The translations under genes and the position numbers were made by a program. Below, piece by piece: positions 17,605-26,887 of a stretch of 64,000 nt of DNA (positions are counted from its first letter, which is position 1; every line of letters begins with the position of its first letter). This DNA comes from Ligilactobacillus sp. WC1T17 (GTDB taxonomy: Bacteria > Bacillota > Bacilli > Lactobacillales > Lactobacillaceae): the NCBI GenBank assembly GCA_900110005.1, contig FOCC01000005.1, positions 81,868-145,867 on the forward strand, written 5' to 3'. The notes beneath the pieces are model-generated. The model saw only the letters and a program-made list of their open reading frames with translations. It searched no databases and was not told the DNA's origin.

Positions 17605-17742
17605 TTAGAATTCGTTGTAGATGAAATGAGGCTGATTAATCCCGCTATAGCTGTATAAGTACAGCAAGGCAAATAAAATTCCAAAATAAAAAATGGTTTT
17701 TAAAATAAAACTGAGATAAATATTATCCTTTAAATGTTTCAT
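17605..17742 (-). CDS. dltX: DltX, small teichoic-acid D-alanylation protein
   Basis: 45-residue single-span membrane peptide at the head of the dlt operon. It has a basic N terminus (MKHLKDN), one hydrophobic span and the conserved-type C terminus SGINQPHFIYNEF. AGGAGG precedes two consecutive ATG codons; the second (17742) has the better seven-base spacing. Size, position 12 bases before dltA and C-terminal pattern identify it as DltX. Confidence 0.9.
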   Translation of the reverse strand: MKHLKDNIYLSFILKTIFYFGILFALLYLYSYSGINQPHFIYNEF

Positions 17743-17853
17743 CATTTTCCTCCTAATCAACACTACATCCATCATTTTAGGGGACAATTCTTAATAGAAT
17801 CTGAAATCTTCCGCTAAAATCACTAAAAAAGAGTTAAGCTCTCAAGATAAAAT

Positions 17854-17882
17854 AAAAAAGCCTGCTTTATCAGCAGGTTTTT
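17854..17882 (-). terminator. Terminator after ykoC
   Basis: 6-bp core hairpin (cctgct 17861-17866, agcagg 17872-17877) with a T6 run on the minus strand. It separates ykoEDC from the dlt operon. Confidence 0.78.
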
Positions 17883-18537
17883 ACCATAAATTCAAAAAAT
17901 TACTTCCTATTAGTAAAAGAAAAATAAGTCCAGCCAAGAGCCACTGCCTTTTAGGCAGATAATCGTATTGAACATGCGTCCGCACATTTAAAGCATCAAA
18001 TCCCTGAGCTGTCGTAGCTTGGGCCAAGTCATCAGCCAGACTTAGCGCATAAACAATAATTTTGACATAGAGTTTAGGATTTAAGACACTGGCCGATTTA
18101 TGCTTCAGCAAAAAAGCATAGCGGATTCGGCGCCATTCCGCTCGAATATGACCAGCCATATTTAACGCTGCCAGCAAGCCGTACATAAAATGTTCCGGTA
18201 AATGCAAATGATCCCTTAAATTAGCTAAAATTTTTTCCAGCGTATACGGCAGCAGTAAAATCAAAGCCAAAAAAAGATACGCTTCCGCCCGACTAGCATA
18301 AATCAAAGCTGCATGCCAGTTATCCTGACGGGCATACAAATACTGCGACCAGCCGGTTCCCAAAACAAGCGGAGCTGACCATAGCAGTGCAAGCATAATT
18401 TTCTTAAGCGCCGCTTTTTTTAGGCTTAAAAAAACGATACAGCCCAAAATAATACTTAAGTTAACCCAAACACTTTTTTCAAACGCTAAATCTAAGCCAA
18501 AAGTACACATTATCACAAAAATTACCGCTGGATTCAT
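17881..18537 (-). CDS. ykoC: ECF transporter transmembrane subunit (CbiQ/EcfT family)
   Basis: 218 residues with about five to six hydrophobic spans and the cytoplasmic coupling region around AEWRRIRYAFLLK, which carries the Ala-Arg coupling pattern of EcfT proteins. It begins with ATGA overlapping the stop of the ATPase gene, so it is the last gene of the three-gene thiamine uptake operon. It couples ATP hydrolysis by YkoD to the YkoE substrate subunit. Confidence 0.9.
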   Translation of the reverse strand: MNPAVIFVIMCTFGLDLAFEKSVWVNLSIILGCIVFLSLKKAALKKIMLALLWSAPLVLGTGWSQYLYARQDNWHAALIYASRAEAYLFLALILLLPYTLEKILANLRDHLHLPEHFMYGLLAALNMAGHIRAEWRRIRYAFLLKHKSASVLNPKLYVKIIVYALSLADDLAQATTAQGFDALNVRTHVQYDYLPKRQWLLAGLIFLLLIGSNFLNLW

Positions 18538-19907
18538 CGTCTCACCTCAACTAGCTGCTTATTTTGCAAGCGTAATTCATAAGCAATATATCCATTTAAT
18601 AGATAACGCTGGTGTGACACCATTAAGCATTCTAAATTTAAATCCTTAACTGTTTGCGCTAAATTTTCCAGTACCACCGCATAAGATCGATAATCAAGCC
18701 CAGCTAACGGCTCATCCAACAGCAAAACAGGCGGAGCCAGTACCAGCAGCAGTAGCAGCTGCAGCTTTTTTTGCTGGCCACCTGACAGTTGGTAAACTGA
18801 TTGCTTTAACACACCCGTTAAATTTAGTTTCCGGGTTAACTGGTCCACTTGAGCTTTGGTCCAATAGTCAGGATGTTGGCTGTTTTTCTGGGCCAGCGCA
18901 ATTTCATCTTGCACCAAGATTTCGGTAAATTGCTCTTCAGCCTGTTGAAAACCTAATCCCACGATTTGTGCCCATTTTTTCAGCTTCCTTTTACGGGCAA
19001 CCCGTCCGTCATAATAAATGTTTCCCTGGTAAGCGTTAAGTTGGCTCAAAGCCGCTAGTAGAGTGGACTTCCCGCTGCCATTTGGTCCTGATAATAAACC
19101 AATTTGGCCTTTAGCCAGGCTAAAAGAAGCCTCTAAAAGCAGCACTTGGCTGGGATTTTTTACACTGAGGCATTCTGCTTTAAATTTAGACACAGCTTTT
19201 TGAGGCAGTGTAAAGTTTTCCACAGGTGGATAACTTTTTAAATGAGTTGTCTTTAATCCCGTGGAAGTAAATTCATAAACAAAGTCCGCCAGGCCCTGGT
19301 AGCCATTTTGATCATGATCGCAAATCACAAAGCTTATTTTTTGCTTCTTTAAATCCTTAATCAATTCCAATAGTTCTGCCCGACTTTTGGCATCAATATT
19401 TGCGAAGGGTTCATCCAATAAAATTAACGAACTTCTTTGACAATAAATTTGCGCTAACGCAACTTTTTGCTGCTCTCCTCCAGATAAGGTCTGGACGGGC
19501 TGGTGTCTTTTTTTTTGTAAATTAAACTTCACCAGCGCTTCTTCTAAGCGACTCCAAATGACGTCTGGTGCCAGCTGCAGATTTTCTAAGCCAAACAGCA
19601 GCTGGTCTTCGACTGTCTTCATGGCAAAACTGCGGCTAGGATTTTGCATCAAATAGCCTATTTGGGCCGCCAATTCATTTTTAGGCACTCTATCAAGCGC
19701 TTGATGTTCCAATAAAACTTCACCTGTAAGCGTCCCGCCATAGGTTGGCAGAAGGCCACACATAATTTTCAGCAGGGTCGTTTTGCCTGAACCACTCTTT
19801 CCAGTAATCAGCGTCACTCCAGCCTGGACTTGGTATGAAAAATTCTCTAAAAGAAATGACCCTTGCCGATAAGCAAAGGTCACCTGATTCAACGTTAAAT
19901 TAATCAC
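18534..19907 (-). CDS. ykoD: ECF transporter ATPase with two fused ABC domains
   Basis: 457 residues, two ABC domains in tandem. Domain 1 has Walker A TGKSGSGKTTL near 35-45, signature LSGGEQQ and Walker B SLILLDEPFA. Domain 2 has Walker A GPNGSGKST, signature LSGGQQKK and Walker B LLLDEPLAG. Fusion of the two ATPases is typical of YkoD-type modules. The GTG start lies inside GTGATTAA and overlaps the ykoE stop by eight bases. Confidence 0.93.
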   Translation of the reverse strand: MINLTLNQVTFAYRQGSFLLENFSYQVQAGVTLITGKSGSGKTTLLKIMCGLLPTYGGTLTGEVLLEHQALDRVPKNELAAQIGYLMQNPSRSFAMKTVEDQLLFGLENLQLAPDVIWSRLEEALVKFNLQKKRHQPVQTLSGGEQQKVALAQIYCQRSSLILLDEPFANIDAKSRAELLELIKDLKKQKISFVICDHDQNGYQGLADFVYEFTSTGLKTTHLKSYPPVENFTLPQKAVSKFKAECLSVKNPSQVLLLEASFSLAKGQIGLLSGPNGSGKSTLLAALSQLNAYQGNIYYDGRVARKRKLKKWAQIVGLGFQQAEEQFTEILVQDEIALAQKNSQHPDYWTKAQVDQLTRKLNLTGVLKQSVYQLSGGQQKKLQLLLLLVLAPPVLLLDEPLAGLDYRSYAVVLENLAQTVKDLNLECLMVSHQRYLLNGYIAYELRLQNKQLVEVRR

Positions 19908-20466
19908 GGGTTAAAATACCTGCTCTTTCCACAAGTTTGTCGATAAAATAGACTAACACCCCAGCAAAAAGCGTAATTGATACCACCCGAATTGCAAATA
20001 ATACCATCAAAGTACTCAAACTATATTCGATGTAGCCGGATTGGAATAAATCCCACAAAAAAGTGATGATACTTTCAAATATGACCATGCTGGCCAAACT
20101 TCTAATCCCATAATCGCGGTAACCTGTTGAAGCAAAGCCCAATTCAGAGCCTACACCTTGAATAAGGCCTGACAACAAATTGGCCGCACCCCAGCTGGAA
20201 AAAAGCACCATTTCAACCGTGGCAGCTAATAATTCACCTACCACTGAAGCGCCTTTTTTATGCAGCAACATACTAGCCAGTGGTCCGGCCATCAGCCAAA
20301 CCCCTAAAGTAGCATCATTTGCAAAAACTTTGAGCGGGGTTGCCGCTAACGCGTAATAGACAAAACTCCACAATTGATAAATAATGCCAAAGAAAATCCC
20401 GATTAAAGCAATAAAAATGACATCTTTCAGCGACCAAAGCGACCGCTTTTTTTGATCAATCTGCAT
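19900..20466 (-). CDS. ykoE: ECF substrate-specific component, thiamine precursor family (YkoE)
   Basis: 188 residues, about five to six hydrophobic spans. LWSLKDVIFIALIGIFFGIIY at the N terminus, the WLMAGPLASMLLHKKGA segment and the SSWGAANLLSGLIQG segment are YkoE hallmarks. The family imports thiamine or its pyrimidine moiety (HMP). A TPP riboswitch directly upstream supports this assignment. The ribosome site GAGGGGG lies eight bases before the ATG and is part of the riboswitch expression platform. Confidence 0.93.
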   Translation of the reverse strand: MQIDQKKRSLWSLKDVIFIALIGIFFGIIYQLWSFVYYALAATPLKVFANDATLGVWLMAGPLASMLLHKKGASVVGELLAATVEMVLFSSWGAANLLSGLIQGVGSELGFASTGYRDYGIRSLASMVIFESIITFLWDLFQSGYIEYSLSTLMVLFAIRVVSITLFAGVLVYFIDKLVERAGILTRD

Positions 20467-20471
20467 AAAAT

Positions 20472-20494
20472 AACCCCCTCTATCTACTCGGGGG
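20472..20494 (-). promoter_or_regulatory. Riboswitch expression platform: hairpin hiding the ykoE ribosome site
   Basis: On the minus strand CCCCC (20490-20494) can pair with the GGGGG (20474-20478) that forms the core of the ykoE Shine-Dalgarno. There is only a short T-poor tract after the hairpin, so translational control rather than termination is likely. Confidence 0.65.
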
Positions 20495-20499
20495 ACTAT

Positions 20500-20579
20500 G
20501 ACTAAACTCCCTGCGCTAGCATTACCTAGATCAGGTCAATGGGTCTTTCTCAGCCATGTGGCACCCCAGTAGTTTACGC
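20500..20579 (-). promoter_or_regulatory. TPP riboswitch (THI box)
   Basis: The minus strand carries, in order, ACTACTGGGGTGCC, GGCTGAGA, the GACCCATTGACCTGATC core, TAGGTAATGCTAGCG and CAGGGAGT. These are the conserved blocks of the thiamine pyrophosphate aptamer. It lies 34 bases upstream of ykoE and is expected to shut uptake down when TPP is abundant. Confidence 0.95.
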
Positions 20580-20718
20580 CTTCATTATAACAACTTTTGC
20601 TATTTTTGTAAAAAAAATACGACCTTTTTTTAAATATTTTTCTACGTGGTCATTAAACTTTCTATAATTATTTTCTCATGGTATACTAGTCTAAATTAAA
20701 CCTAAAGGAGGCCTTTTT

Positions 20719-22524
20719 GTGTCATTACCAAAAAGAAAAGACGTTGACCAAAATTTAACCTGGGATGTGACCGCCATCTATCCTGATGATGCAGCCTTTT
20801 ATGCTGATTTAACCACAGCCCAAAACTTAGCTTTGGACTTTGTCAAAAACTACCAGGGCAAGTTAACCGACGCCAAAACCATTGTTCAAAGTTTTAAACC
20901 CTTGGAAGTAATTTTAACAAAATTATCCTGGTTAGATCATTATGCTTTCTTGCAACAAGCCAGCGATATGACCGATGAGCATTTCAACCAGCTTTTGCGA
21001 GACGTTTCCGCTGCAAGTGCTAAAATCGAAGCTGACTTAACCTTTTTCAATAATGAAGTTATGCAAAATGACACCAAAGTTTTAGATGAAGTTCAAGCTT
21101 TGGCACCAGCCTACGCTAACTTGACCCGTCACTGGAAAAAAGACAAAAAACATCTATTAAGTCCCAAAGTTGAAAAGGCTTTGGCCTCTTTATCTCCGGT
21201 CTTAAATGGTCAAGAAGGCCTTTATACCACTGCCAGAGCAGCTGATTTTTCCATGGAAGACTTTGAAATTGACGGCAAAAAGTATCCTATGTCATTTGTC
21301 CTTTACGAAAATACTTACCAATATCATAAAGATCCGCGGGTAAGACATACGGCTCACAAGATTTTTTCCAACGTCTTGCGCCAACATCAAAATACCATTG
21401 CAGCCAACTACTATAATCATGTCTTAAAAGAAAAAACTATTGCTACCATGCGCGGCTTTGATTCTGTCATTGACTACCTTTTAAGCTCACAAGAAGTTAC
21501 CCGTGACATGTTTGACCGCCAAATTGACCTGATTATCAATGAATTAGGTCCTATTATGCAAAAGTATATGAAGCTGATTCAAAAAGAACGCGGCCTTGAT
21601 AAGATGGTCTATTCTGACTTGCAAATCGACTTAGATCCTGATTTTGCTTTGGAAATTAACTTAAAAGATGCGCCCCAATATGTTAAAGGCGCCCTGGCAC
21701 CGCTGGGTGAAGACTATTATGCAGCTATCAAAAATGCCTTCAAAGATCGCTGGATTGACTTCCCCGTTAATGCCGGCAAAGAATCAGGCGGTTTTGAAAC
21801 CACGCCTTATGGCTTGCATCCTTATATTTTAATGTCTTGGACTGGTGTTTTGCCTGACATCTACACCTTAGTGCATGAATTGGGTCACGCTGGCAACTTC
21901 ATCTCCATCAACAAACACAATCCGATTTTAGCCGGTGAACCATCACTTTACCTGATTGAATCACCATCGACATTCAATGAACTGTTGATGACTCATTATT
22001 TGGAAAAGCAAAGCTCTGATCCACGTAAACTGCGCTTTGCTTACACAACCATGATGACCAATACTTATTTCCACAACTTCATCACCCACCTCTTAGAAGC
22101 TGCTTTCCAGCGTGAGGTTTACAAATTGATCGATGCCGGTCAAGGCTTTGATGGACAAAAATTGACTGAAATCAAGATGTCCGTCCAAAAGAAATTCTGG
22201 GGCGATGCTGTGGACATCGATGAAGATGCCGGTCTCACCTGGATGCGTCAAAGCCACTACTACATGGGGCTTTACTCTTATTCTTATTCAGCTGGTTTAA
22301 CCATCTCCACTCAAGCCTACCTGCGCTTCTTAAAAGAAGGCCAGCCGGAAATTGACCGCTGGTTGGAATATATTTCCTTAGGCGATCAAAAGACGCCACT
22401 GGAAGCTGCTAAAGTTGCCGGCGTTGATGTCTCCTCAGCCGAACCATTGAAGAATACGATTGCCTTTTTAGGTGAAACAGTCGATAAGATTTGCGCTTTG
22501 ACCGCTGAACTTAACCAAAAATAA
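20719..22524 (+). CDS. pepF: Oligoendopeptidase F
   Basis: 601-residue M3B metallopeptidase that cuts medium-length peptides in the cytoplasm. The zinc site is HELGH (His386, Glu387, His390) within LVHELGHAGNF; a downstream Glu ligand is expected in the IESPSTFNE segment. The start is GTG at 20719 with AAAGGAGG about eight bases upstream. It is monocistronic with its own terminator, and divergent from ykoE. Confidence 0.95.
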   Translation: MSLPKRKDVDQNLTWDVTAIYPDDAAFYADLTTAQNLALDFVKNYQGKLTDAKTIVQSFKPLEVILTKLSWLDHYAFLQQASDMTDEHFNQLLRDVSAASAKIEADLTFFNNEVMQNDTKVLDEVQALAPAYANLTRHWKKDKKHLLSPKVEKALASLSPVLNGQEGLYTTARAADFSMEDFEIDGKKYPMSFVLYENTYQYHKDPRVRHTAHKIFSNVLRQHQNTIAANYYNHVLKEKTIATMRGFDSVIDYLLSSQEVTRDMFDRQIDLIINELGPIMQKYMKLIQKERGLDKMVYSDLQIDLDPDFALEINLKDAPQYVKGALAPLGEDYYAAIKNAFKDRWIDFPVNAGKESGGFETTPYGLHPYILMSWTGVLPDIYTLVHELGHAGNFISINKHNPILAGEPSLYLIESPSTFNELLMTHYLEKQSSDPRKLRFAYTTMMTNTYFHNFITHLLEAAFQREVYKLIDAGQGFDGQKLTEIKMSVQKKFWGDAVDIDEDAGLTWMRQSHYYMGLYSYSYSAGLTISTQAYLRFLKEGQPEIDRWLEYISLGDQKTPLEAAKVAGVDVSSAEPLKNTIAFLGETVDKICALTAELNQK

Positions 22525-22526
22525 AG

Positions 22527-22554
22527 AAAGGCAGGATTTAAATCCTGCCTTTTT
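22527..22554 (+). terminator. Terminator after pepF
   Basis: 12-bp hairpin (22527-22538 with 22541-22552) ending in a T run. Confidence 0.85.
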
Positions 22555-22562
22555 AAAAAGGC

Positions 22563-22591
22563 AAAAAGCCGCTGTAACAGCGGCTTTTTTT
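22563..22591 (-). terminator. Terminator after gpmA
   Basis: 12-bp hairpin (22563-22574 with 22578-22589, loop taa), followed on the minus strand by T5. Confidence 0.85.
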
Positions 22592-22606
22592 ACATCAAAA
22601 TTAAGC

Positions 22607-23293
22607 TTAAAGCTTTTCTTTTGAAACGATGTTGAGCTTGGAATCCAAGTCGTAAACAACTGGTTGACCAGTAGCCATTTCAACATTCATGATGTCTTCA
22701 TCAGAGATGTTTTCGATGTACTTAGTCAAAGCGCGAAGTGAGTTACCGTGTGCAGCCACGATAACGTTCTTGCCAGCCAACAAGTCTGGAGCGATGTGAT
22801 CTTCCCAGAATGGAATAACACGTTCCAAAGTAACTTTCAAGTTTTCACCACCAGGAACGATGCGTGGGTCAAGGTTTGCGTAACGACGATCGTTTGCTGC
22901 AGAACCTTCATCATCAGCACTCAAAAGTGGAGGCAATACATCGTATGAACGACGCCAGATGTGAACTTGTTCATCACCGAATTTTTCAGCTGCTTCAGCC
23001 TTGTTTTGACCTTGTAAAGCACCGTAGTGACGTTCGTTAAGACGCCATGTCTTTGTTTCAGGAATCCAAAGTTGGCCTGATTCTTCAAGCGCAAAGTGGA
23101 GAGTCTTGATGGCACGTGTCAAGACAGAAGTGTAGGCTTGGTCGAATTCGATACCAGCTTCTTTAAGCTTACGACCAGCTTCCTTAGCTTCTTCTTCACC
23201 TTTTTCGCTCAAGTTAACGTCAACCCAGCCAGTGAACAAGTTCTTCAAGTTCCATTCACTTTGACCGTGACGGATAAATACTAATTTTGACAT
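22607..23293 (-). CDS. gpmA: 2,3-bisphosphoglycerate-dependent phosphoglycerate mutase
   Basis: Interconverts 3- and 2-phosphoglycerate in glycolysis. 228 residues with the phosphohistidine motif IRHGQSEWN (His9), ERHYGALQG and [10 protein letters not shown] (second active-site His). AAAGAGG precedes the ATG. Codon choice is strongly biased, as expected for a highly expressed glycolytic gene. Confidence 0.96.
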   Translation of the reverse strand: MSKLVFIRHGQSEWNLKNLFTGWVDVNLSEKGEEEAKEAGRKLKEAGIEFDQAYTSVLTRAIKTLHFALEESGQLWIPETKTWRLNERHYGALQGQNKAEAAEKFGDEQVHIWRRSYDVLPPLLSADDEGSAANDRRYANLDPRIVPGGENLKVTLERVIPFWEDHIAPDLLAGKNVIVAAHGNSLRALTKYIENISDEDIMNVEMATGQPVVYDLDSKLNIVSKEKL

Positions 23294-23369
23294 TTAGCAC
23301 AAACCTCTTTCTTAGAATTATGATACAAACATATTTTACACTGAAACACCAAAAATTGGTAGCTTTTAG

Positions 23370-24566
23370 CTAAAAATTACTGTGATTTTCATCAATTGCA
23401 CAAATTAACGCTGAAATAGCTTCTTTTACATAGCGCGGTTCAGTCGCCAAATTAAGCCGAATATGTCCCGCACCGCCATTTCCAAACCAAGCACCAAAGT
23501 CAACGGCCAAATGCGCTTTTTGCTGCACAACCTGCTTTAATTTGGCTTCAGGGACCACTTTCTTTAGGTTAACCCATAGCAAATAAGTTCCTTCTAAAGG
23601 CGCAATTTCAATTTCAGGATAAGCTTCAAGCAAATGCTCTCTTACATATTGTTCATTAGCTTTAACAACTTCAAGCAAGCCGTCCAACCATTCTTGCCCG
23701 TAATGGTAGGCTGCCTCAGCTGCCACCTTGCCCAGCAAACTTCCTTGGGGCAAAGCTTGCCGTAAAACAAATTGGTCATATTTGCGTCTAATTTGCGGAT
23801 TAGGAATAATTACATGACTTACCAATAGGCTAGACATATTGAAGGTTTTTGATGGTGAATCTAAAACAACTAAATTATCCCGGTATAAGCCGTCTTTGAT
23901 GGATAAAGCCGATACAAAAGGTCTTTGGCCCACAATTAAATCATGATGGATTTCGTCACAAATCACGCGGACGTGCTTTTCTTGGCATAAAGCAAAAACT
24001 GCTTCCAGCTCACTTTCAGACCAAACTCGGCCCACTGGATTATGCGGACTGCATAAAATTAAGACCTTAACCGCTTTTGATTCCATCTTTTGCGCCATAT
24101 CATCCAAATCAATCGTGTAGTTTTCGTGGTCATTTTTTAAAGCTGTCACTACCAACTGCCGCCGGTTATTTTTAATCACATTGGCAAAAGGATAATAAAC
24201 CGGCTGCATAATCATCACACTGTCGTCTGGTTCGGTTAAGACCTGCAGCATGTTCACGATGGATTGCACTACACCAGTTCCAAACCGCATCCAGTCTTGA
24301 TGCAGTTCGATTTGATACCGGTCTTTTTGCCATTTAAAATAAGCGTCATAATAGCTTTTTGGTGTTAGCGAATAGCCAAAAGCACCGTGTTCAATGCGGT
24401 TTAAAAGAGCTTTTTTAGCTGCTTTTGGAAGTGCAAATTCGGTATCGGCAATCCACAGAGGAATTAGGTCGCTTTGACCAAATTCAGCTTCCATTCCATC
24501 CCATTTAATCGCATCCGTGTGATGACGGTCAACGTTATATTCTTGAAGAAAAGTATATTTATCCAT
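23370..24566 (-). CDS. MalY/PatB-type PLP C-S lyase / aminotransferase
   Basis: 398 residues. The PLP Lys240 lies in LDSPSKTFNMSS; other family motifs are PLWIADTEF near the N terminus, SPHNPVGRVW and CDEIHHDL. The MalY/PatB group has cystathionine beta-lyase (C-S lyase) activity, so a role in methionine or sulphur metabolism is likely. It follows the AI-2E family gene with only a one-base gap on the same strand, so the pair is probably co-transcribed. Confidence 0.9.
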   Translation of the reverse strand: MDKYTFLQEYNVDRHHTDAIKWDGMEAEFGQSDLIPLWIADTEFALPKAAKKALLNRIEHGAFGYSLTPKSYYDAYFKWQKDRYQIELHQDWMRFGTGVVQSIVNMLQVLTEPDDSVMIMQPVYYPFANVIKNNRRQLVVTALKNDHENYTIDLDDMAQKMESKAVKVLILCSPHNPVGRVWSESELEAVFALCQEKHVRVICDEIHHDLIVGQRPFVSALSIKDGLYRDNLVVLDSPSKTFNMSSLLVSHVIIPNPQIRRKYDQFVLRQALPQGSLLGKVAAEAAYHYGQEWLDGLLEVVKANEQYVREHLLEAYPEIEIAPLEGTYLLWVNLKKVVPEAKLKQVVQQKAHLAVDFGAWFGNGGAGHIRLNLATEPRYVKEAISALICAIDENHSNF

Positions 24567-24567
24567 G

Positions 24568-25614
24568 TTAATCCTGCTTTCTTAGCTTTTTAAAGTCAAC
24601 TTTTTTGGTATGCACCGGTTTTACCCCTAAAACATCCAGCATAAAGGTGAAGACTGGGATTCCGACAATTAGTCCCCATATACCAAATAGTTTTTCTGCA
24701 ATAAATAATACAACAAAAGTGTAAAAAATAGGAAGTTCGGTCCGGCTAGACATTAATTTAGGGTTCAAAACATATGATTCCAAAGTGTGTACCACAAGCA
24801 AAATCAGCACAATATAGAAAATATAGTTGAGCCCACCTACAGTATAGCCGATAAAGCATAAAGGAACCGCCGAGATAATCACCCCTGCTACCGGAATCAA
24901 GCTTAAAACAAAAATCATCAAGCCTAAACTAAAGAGCTGCGGCATCTTTAAAAAGGCCAGACAAACGGTGGTAATTAAAGTGTTGGCAATGGCAATCATA
25001 AATTGAGCTTCCATGACTACCCCAAAAGTATTTACAAAAATCTTGGCAAAATAATAAATATCGCTGAAAATCCAAGCAAAAGGCCCTTTTAAAAAGCTCT
25101 TGGAAAAGTCAAACATCTGCTTTTCTTCAATAGTGAAGAAAAAGCTCAAAAGCAGCGATATAAATAAGGTCATCCCCATCGAGCCAATGCTGGAAACATA
25201 CTGGAGGATTAAGGAAAAGCCGCTTTTTACCTGTTTGGCAATATCTAATTGGCCGAGATATTTACTGATTAATTCCATCACTTCATTGGCATCTTTGGAT
25301 GGATGCTGGTAGAAATTCAAAACCGATGTCACCATTGATTCCGACTGCACCACTAACTTGGGCAGATAAATCGTTACAGCTAAATACAACAGCCCGATAA
25401 TGGCTAAATAAACTGTCACTACAATGACTTTCGAAGGAATTTTTACATACTTGTGGACAAAATTAATCAGCCTGGTCACCAAAAAAGTAAAGATAAAAGT
25501 CAGCAATATAACACTGATAATACTTTTAGCCAAATAAAGTACTCCAATAATACCTAATAAGACCACAAACCGCCTTAACCGCGTATTTTGCAAAAATTTA
25601 TCCCATAAACTCAT
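24568..25614 (-). CDS. AI-2E family transporter (PF01594-like permease)
   Basis: 348 residues, about seven to eight hydrophobic spans with the typical order: paired N-terminal spans, a long soluble middle (residues about 90-150), then the conserved C-terminal block with LSLIPVAGVIISAVPL and a later ESYVLNPKL segment. The family includes exporters of AI-2 and Na+/H+ antiporters, so the substrate is open. It lies directly upstream of the MalY-like gene. Confidence 0.88.
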   Translation of the reverse strand: MSLWDKFLQNTRLRRFVVLLGIIGVLYLAKSIISVILLTFIFTFLVTRLINFVHKYVKIPSKVIVVTVYLAIIGLLYLAVTIYLPKLVVQSESMVTSVLNFYQHPSKDANEVMELISKYLGQLDIAKQVKSGFSLILQYVSSIGSMGMTLFISLLLSFFFTIEEKQMFDFSKSFLKGPFAWIFSDIYYFAKIFVNTFGVVMEAQFMIAIANTLITTVCLAFLKMPQLFSLGLMIFVLSLIPVAGVIISAVPLCFIGYTVGGLNYIFYIVLILLVVHTLESYVLNPKLMSSRTELPIFYTFVVLFIAEKLFGIWGLIVGIPVFTFMLDVLGVKPVHTKKVDFKKLRKQD

Positions 25615-25653
25615 AATTTTCTCCTTACATTTAATATTTTCATTTTACACCCA

Positions 25654-25688
25654 AAAAGGGGCGGTTAAAATCTTTAACCGCCCCTTTT
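25654..25688 (-). terminator. Terminator after galM
   Basis: 12-bp GC-rich perfect hairpin (25658-25669 with 25673-25684) with T5 on the minus strand. Confidence 0.88.
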
Positions 25689-25697
25689 AGCTAAAAT

Positions 25698-26735
25698 TTA
25701 TTTGATTTTATTGTATGAATATTGAATGCGGTAAGTCTTCTTGCCATATTTAGGTAAAACAATATCACCGAAGTTTTCTTGGTTGATAGCATCCGGCAGC
25801 ATTTGCGCTTCCAAAGCAACCCCTTCGCCAGGATGAGCTTCTTTGCCATGATCTCTAGTAAAGTGGATCGGCGCATCAATACCCGGCATCGTGTACATTA
25901 CCAAACCATTACGATCTGAATCAATTGTAATTTCCCGTCCGCTTTCTTCATCGCGTAAAATCGCTACCGGTTTAGTGCCTTGGCCCGGTTCATTAACCAC
26001 AAAAGCTGTATCAAAGCCGTGATTTGCCTGATCGGCCTTTGCAAGATTGGTAAAATCACGAAAATCGCACGGTGTATCAGTGACGTCGCACACGCGGCCG
26101 GTTGGAATATTTTTATCATCCAAGTCTAAGTAGCCTTCACTGTTAATCTTCAACGATAAAGTACTTAAATCGCTATGATCGCTTGGATTGAAATAAACGT
26201 GCATTGTTGGATTAAAGAGACTGTCTTCATTATCGCCTAAAGCACTGTAAGCAATCGTTACTTTGTTGTTATTGGTCAAAGTGTAAATGATGGTTGCAAT
26301 AATGTTACCAGGGAAGCCGTCCATTTCTTGGGTAATGTTCTTTTGGAAAATGGCGCTGACACTATTTTTATTTTGCGATGTTGAATAGTTCCAGTTCCAA
26401 GATGAAAAGCCATGGTCGCCTCCATGCAAGGTGTTTCCATTTTCGTTAGCTGGCAGACTAAACTGTTTACCGTCCAGCTGGTAATGTGCATTAGCTATCC
26501 GGCCAGCCACACGTCCGATTGACTTGCAGACATTTTGCGCATTACTGTAGTATTCTTTAGTATTATCGAAGCTCAGCAAAAGATTTTTCTTACCTTCTCC
26601 TGCTGGCACCAGAAATTCTTGCCACAAAGCACCCATCGTTAAGCAGGAAATTTCAACACCATTGTCATTTTTCAAAGTAATTTTAGTAACTGTATGCCCA
26701 TCATATTTATCAAGTACTTTTTTTACGATTTCCAT
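25698..26735 (-). CDS. galM: Aldose 1-epimerase (mutarotase)
   Basis: 345 residues of the GalM beta-sandwich family. Motifs include RVAGRIANAHYQLDGKQF, NTLHGGDHGF (active-site His) and the THP-type segment MHVYFNPSDHSD; a catalytic Glu is expected in GEGVALEAQMLPD. It converts beta- to alpha-hexoses at entry to the Leloir pathway. It lies 150 bases downstream of galE on the same strand, with the galE terminator and a cre-like site between them, so it may also have its own promoter. Confidence 0.92.
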   Translation of the reverse strand: MEIVKKVLDKYDGHTVTKITLKNDNGVEISCLTMGALWQEFLVPAGEGKKNLLLSFDNTKEYYSNAQNVCKSIGRVAGRIANAHYQLDGKQFSLPANENGNTLHGGDHGFSSWNWNYSTSQNKNSVSAIFQKNITQEMDGFPGNIIATIIYTLTNNNKVTIAYSALGDNEDSLFNPTMHVYFNPSDHSDLSTLSLKINSEGYLDLDDKNIPTGRVCDVTDTPCDFRDFTNLAKADQANHGFDTAFVVNEPGQGTKPVAILRDEESGREITIDSDRNGLVMYTMPGIDAPIHFTRDHGKEAHPGEGVALEAQMLPDAINQENFGDIVLPKYGKKTYRIQYSYNKIK

Positions 26736-26795
26736 GATTGTTCCTCCACTATCCTTTATGATTACTCTTTTATTTTAACGCATCCGGTTGCAAAA

Positions 26796-26809
26796 TAAAA
26801 GCGCTTGCA
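26796..26809 (-). promoter_or_regulatory. cre-like site upstream of galM
   Basis: The minus strand reads TGCAAGCGCTTTTA, matching the first eight positions of the catabolite-responsive element TGNAANCGNTNWCA and missing the C near its end. It sits about 60 bases before the galM ATG, suiting CcpA control. Confidence 0.5.
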
Positions 26810-26834
26810 GTAAATAAATTAAAATTTTTAAATT

Positions 26835-26864
26835 AAAAAAGTCCTGCAACATTGCAGGACTTAA
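26835..26864 (-). terminator. Terminator after galE
   Basis: Perfect hairpin with arms gtcctgca and tgcaggac (about 26839-26862) and a T6 run on the minus strand. Confidence 0.85.
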
Positions 26865-26887
26865 ATTATGCTAAGTGTGTGCTTAGC

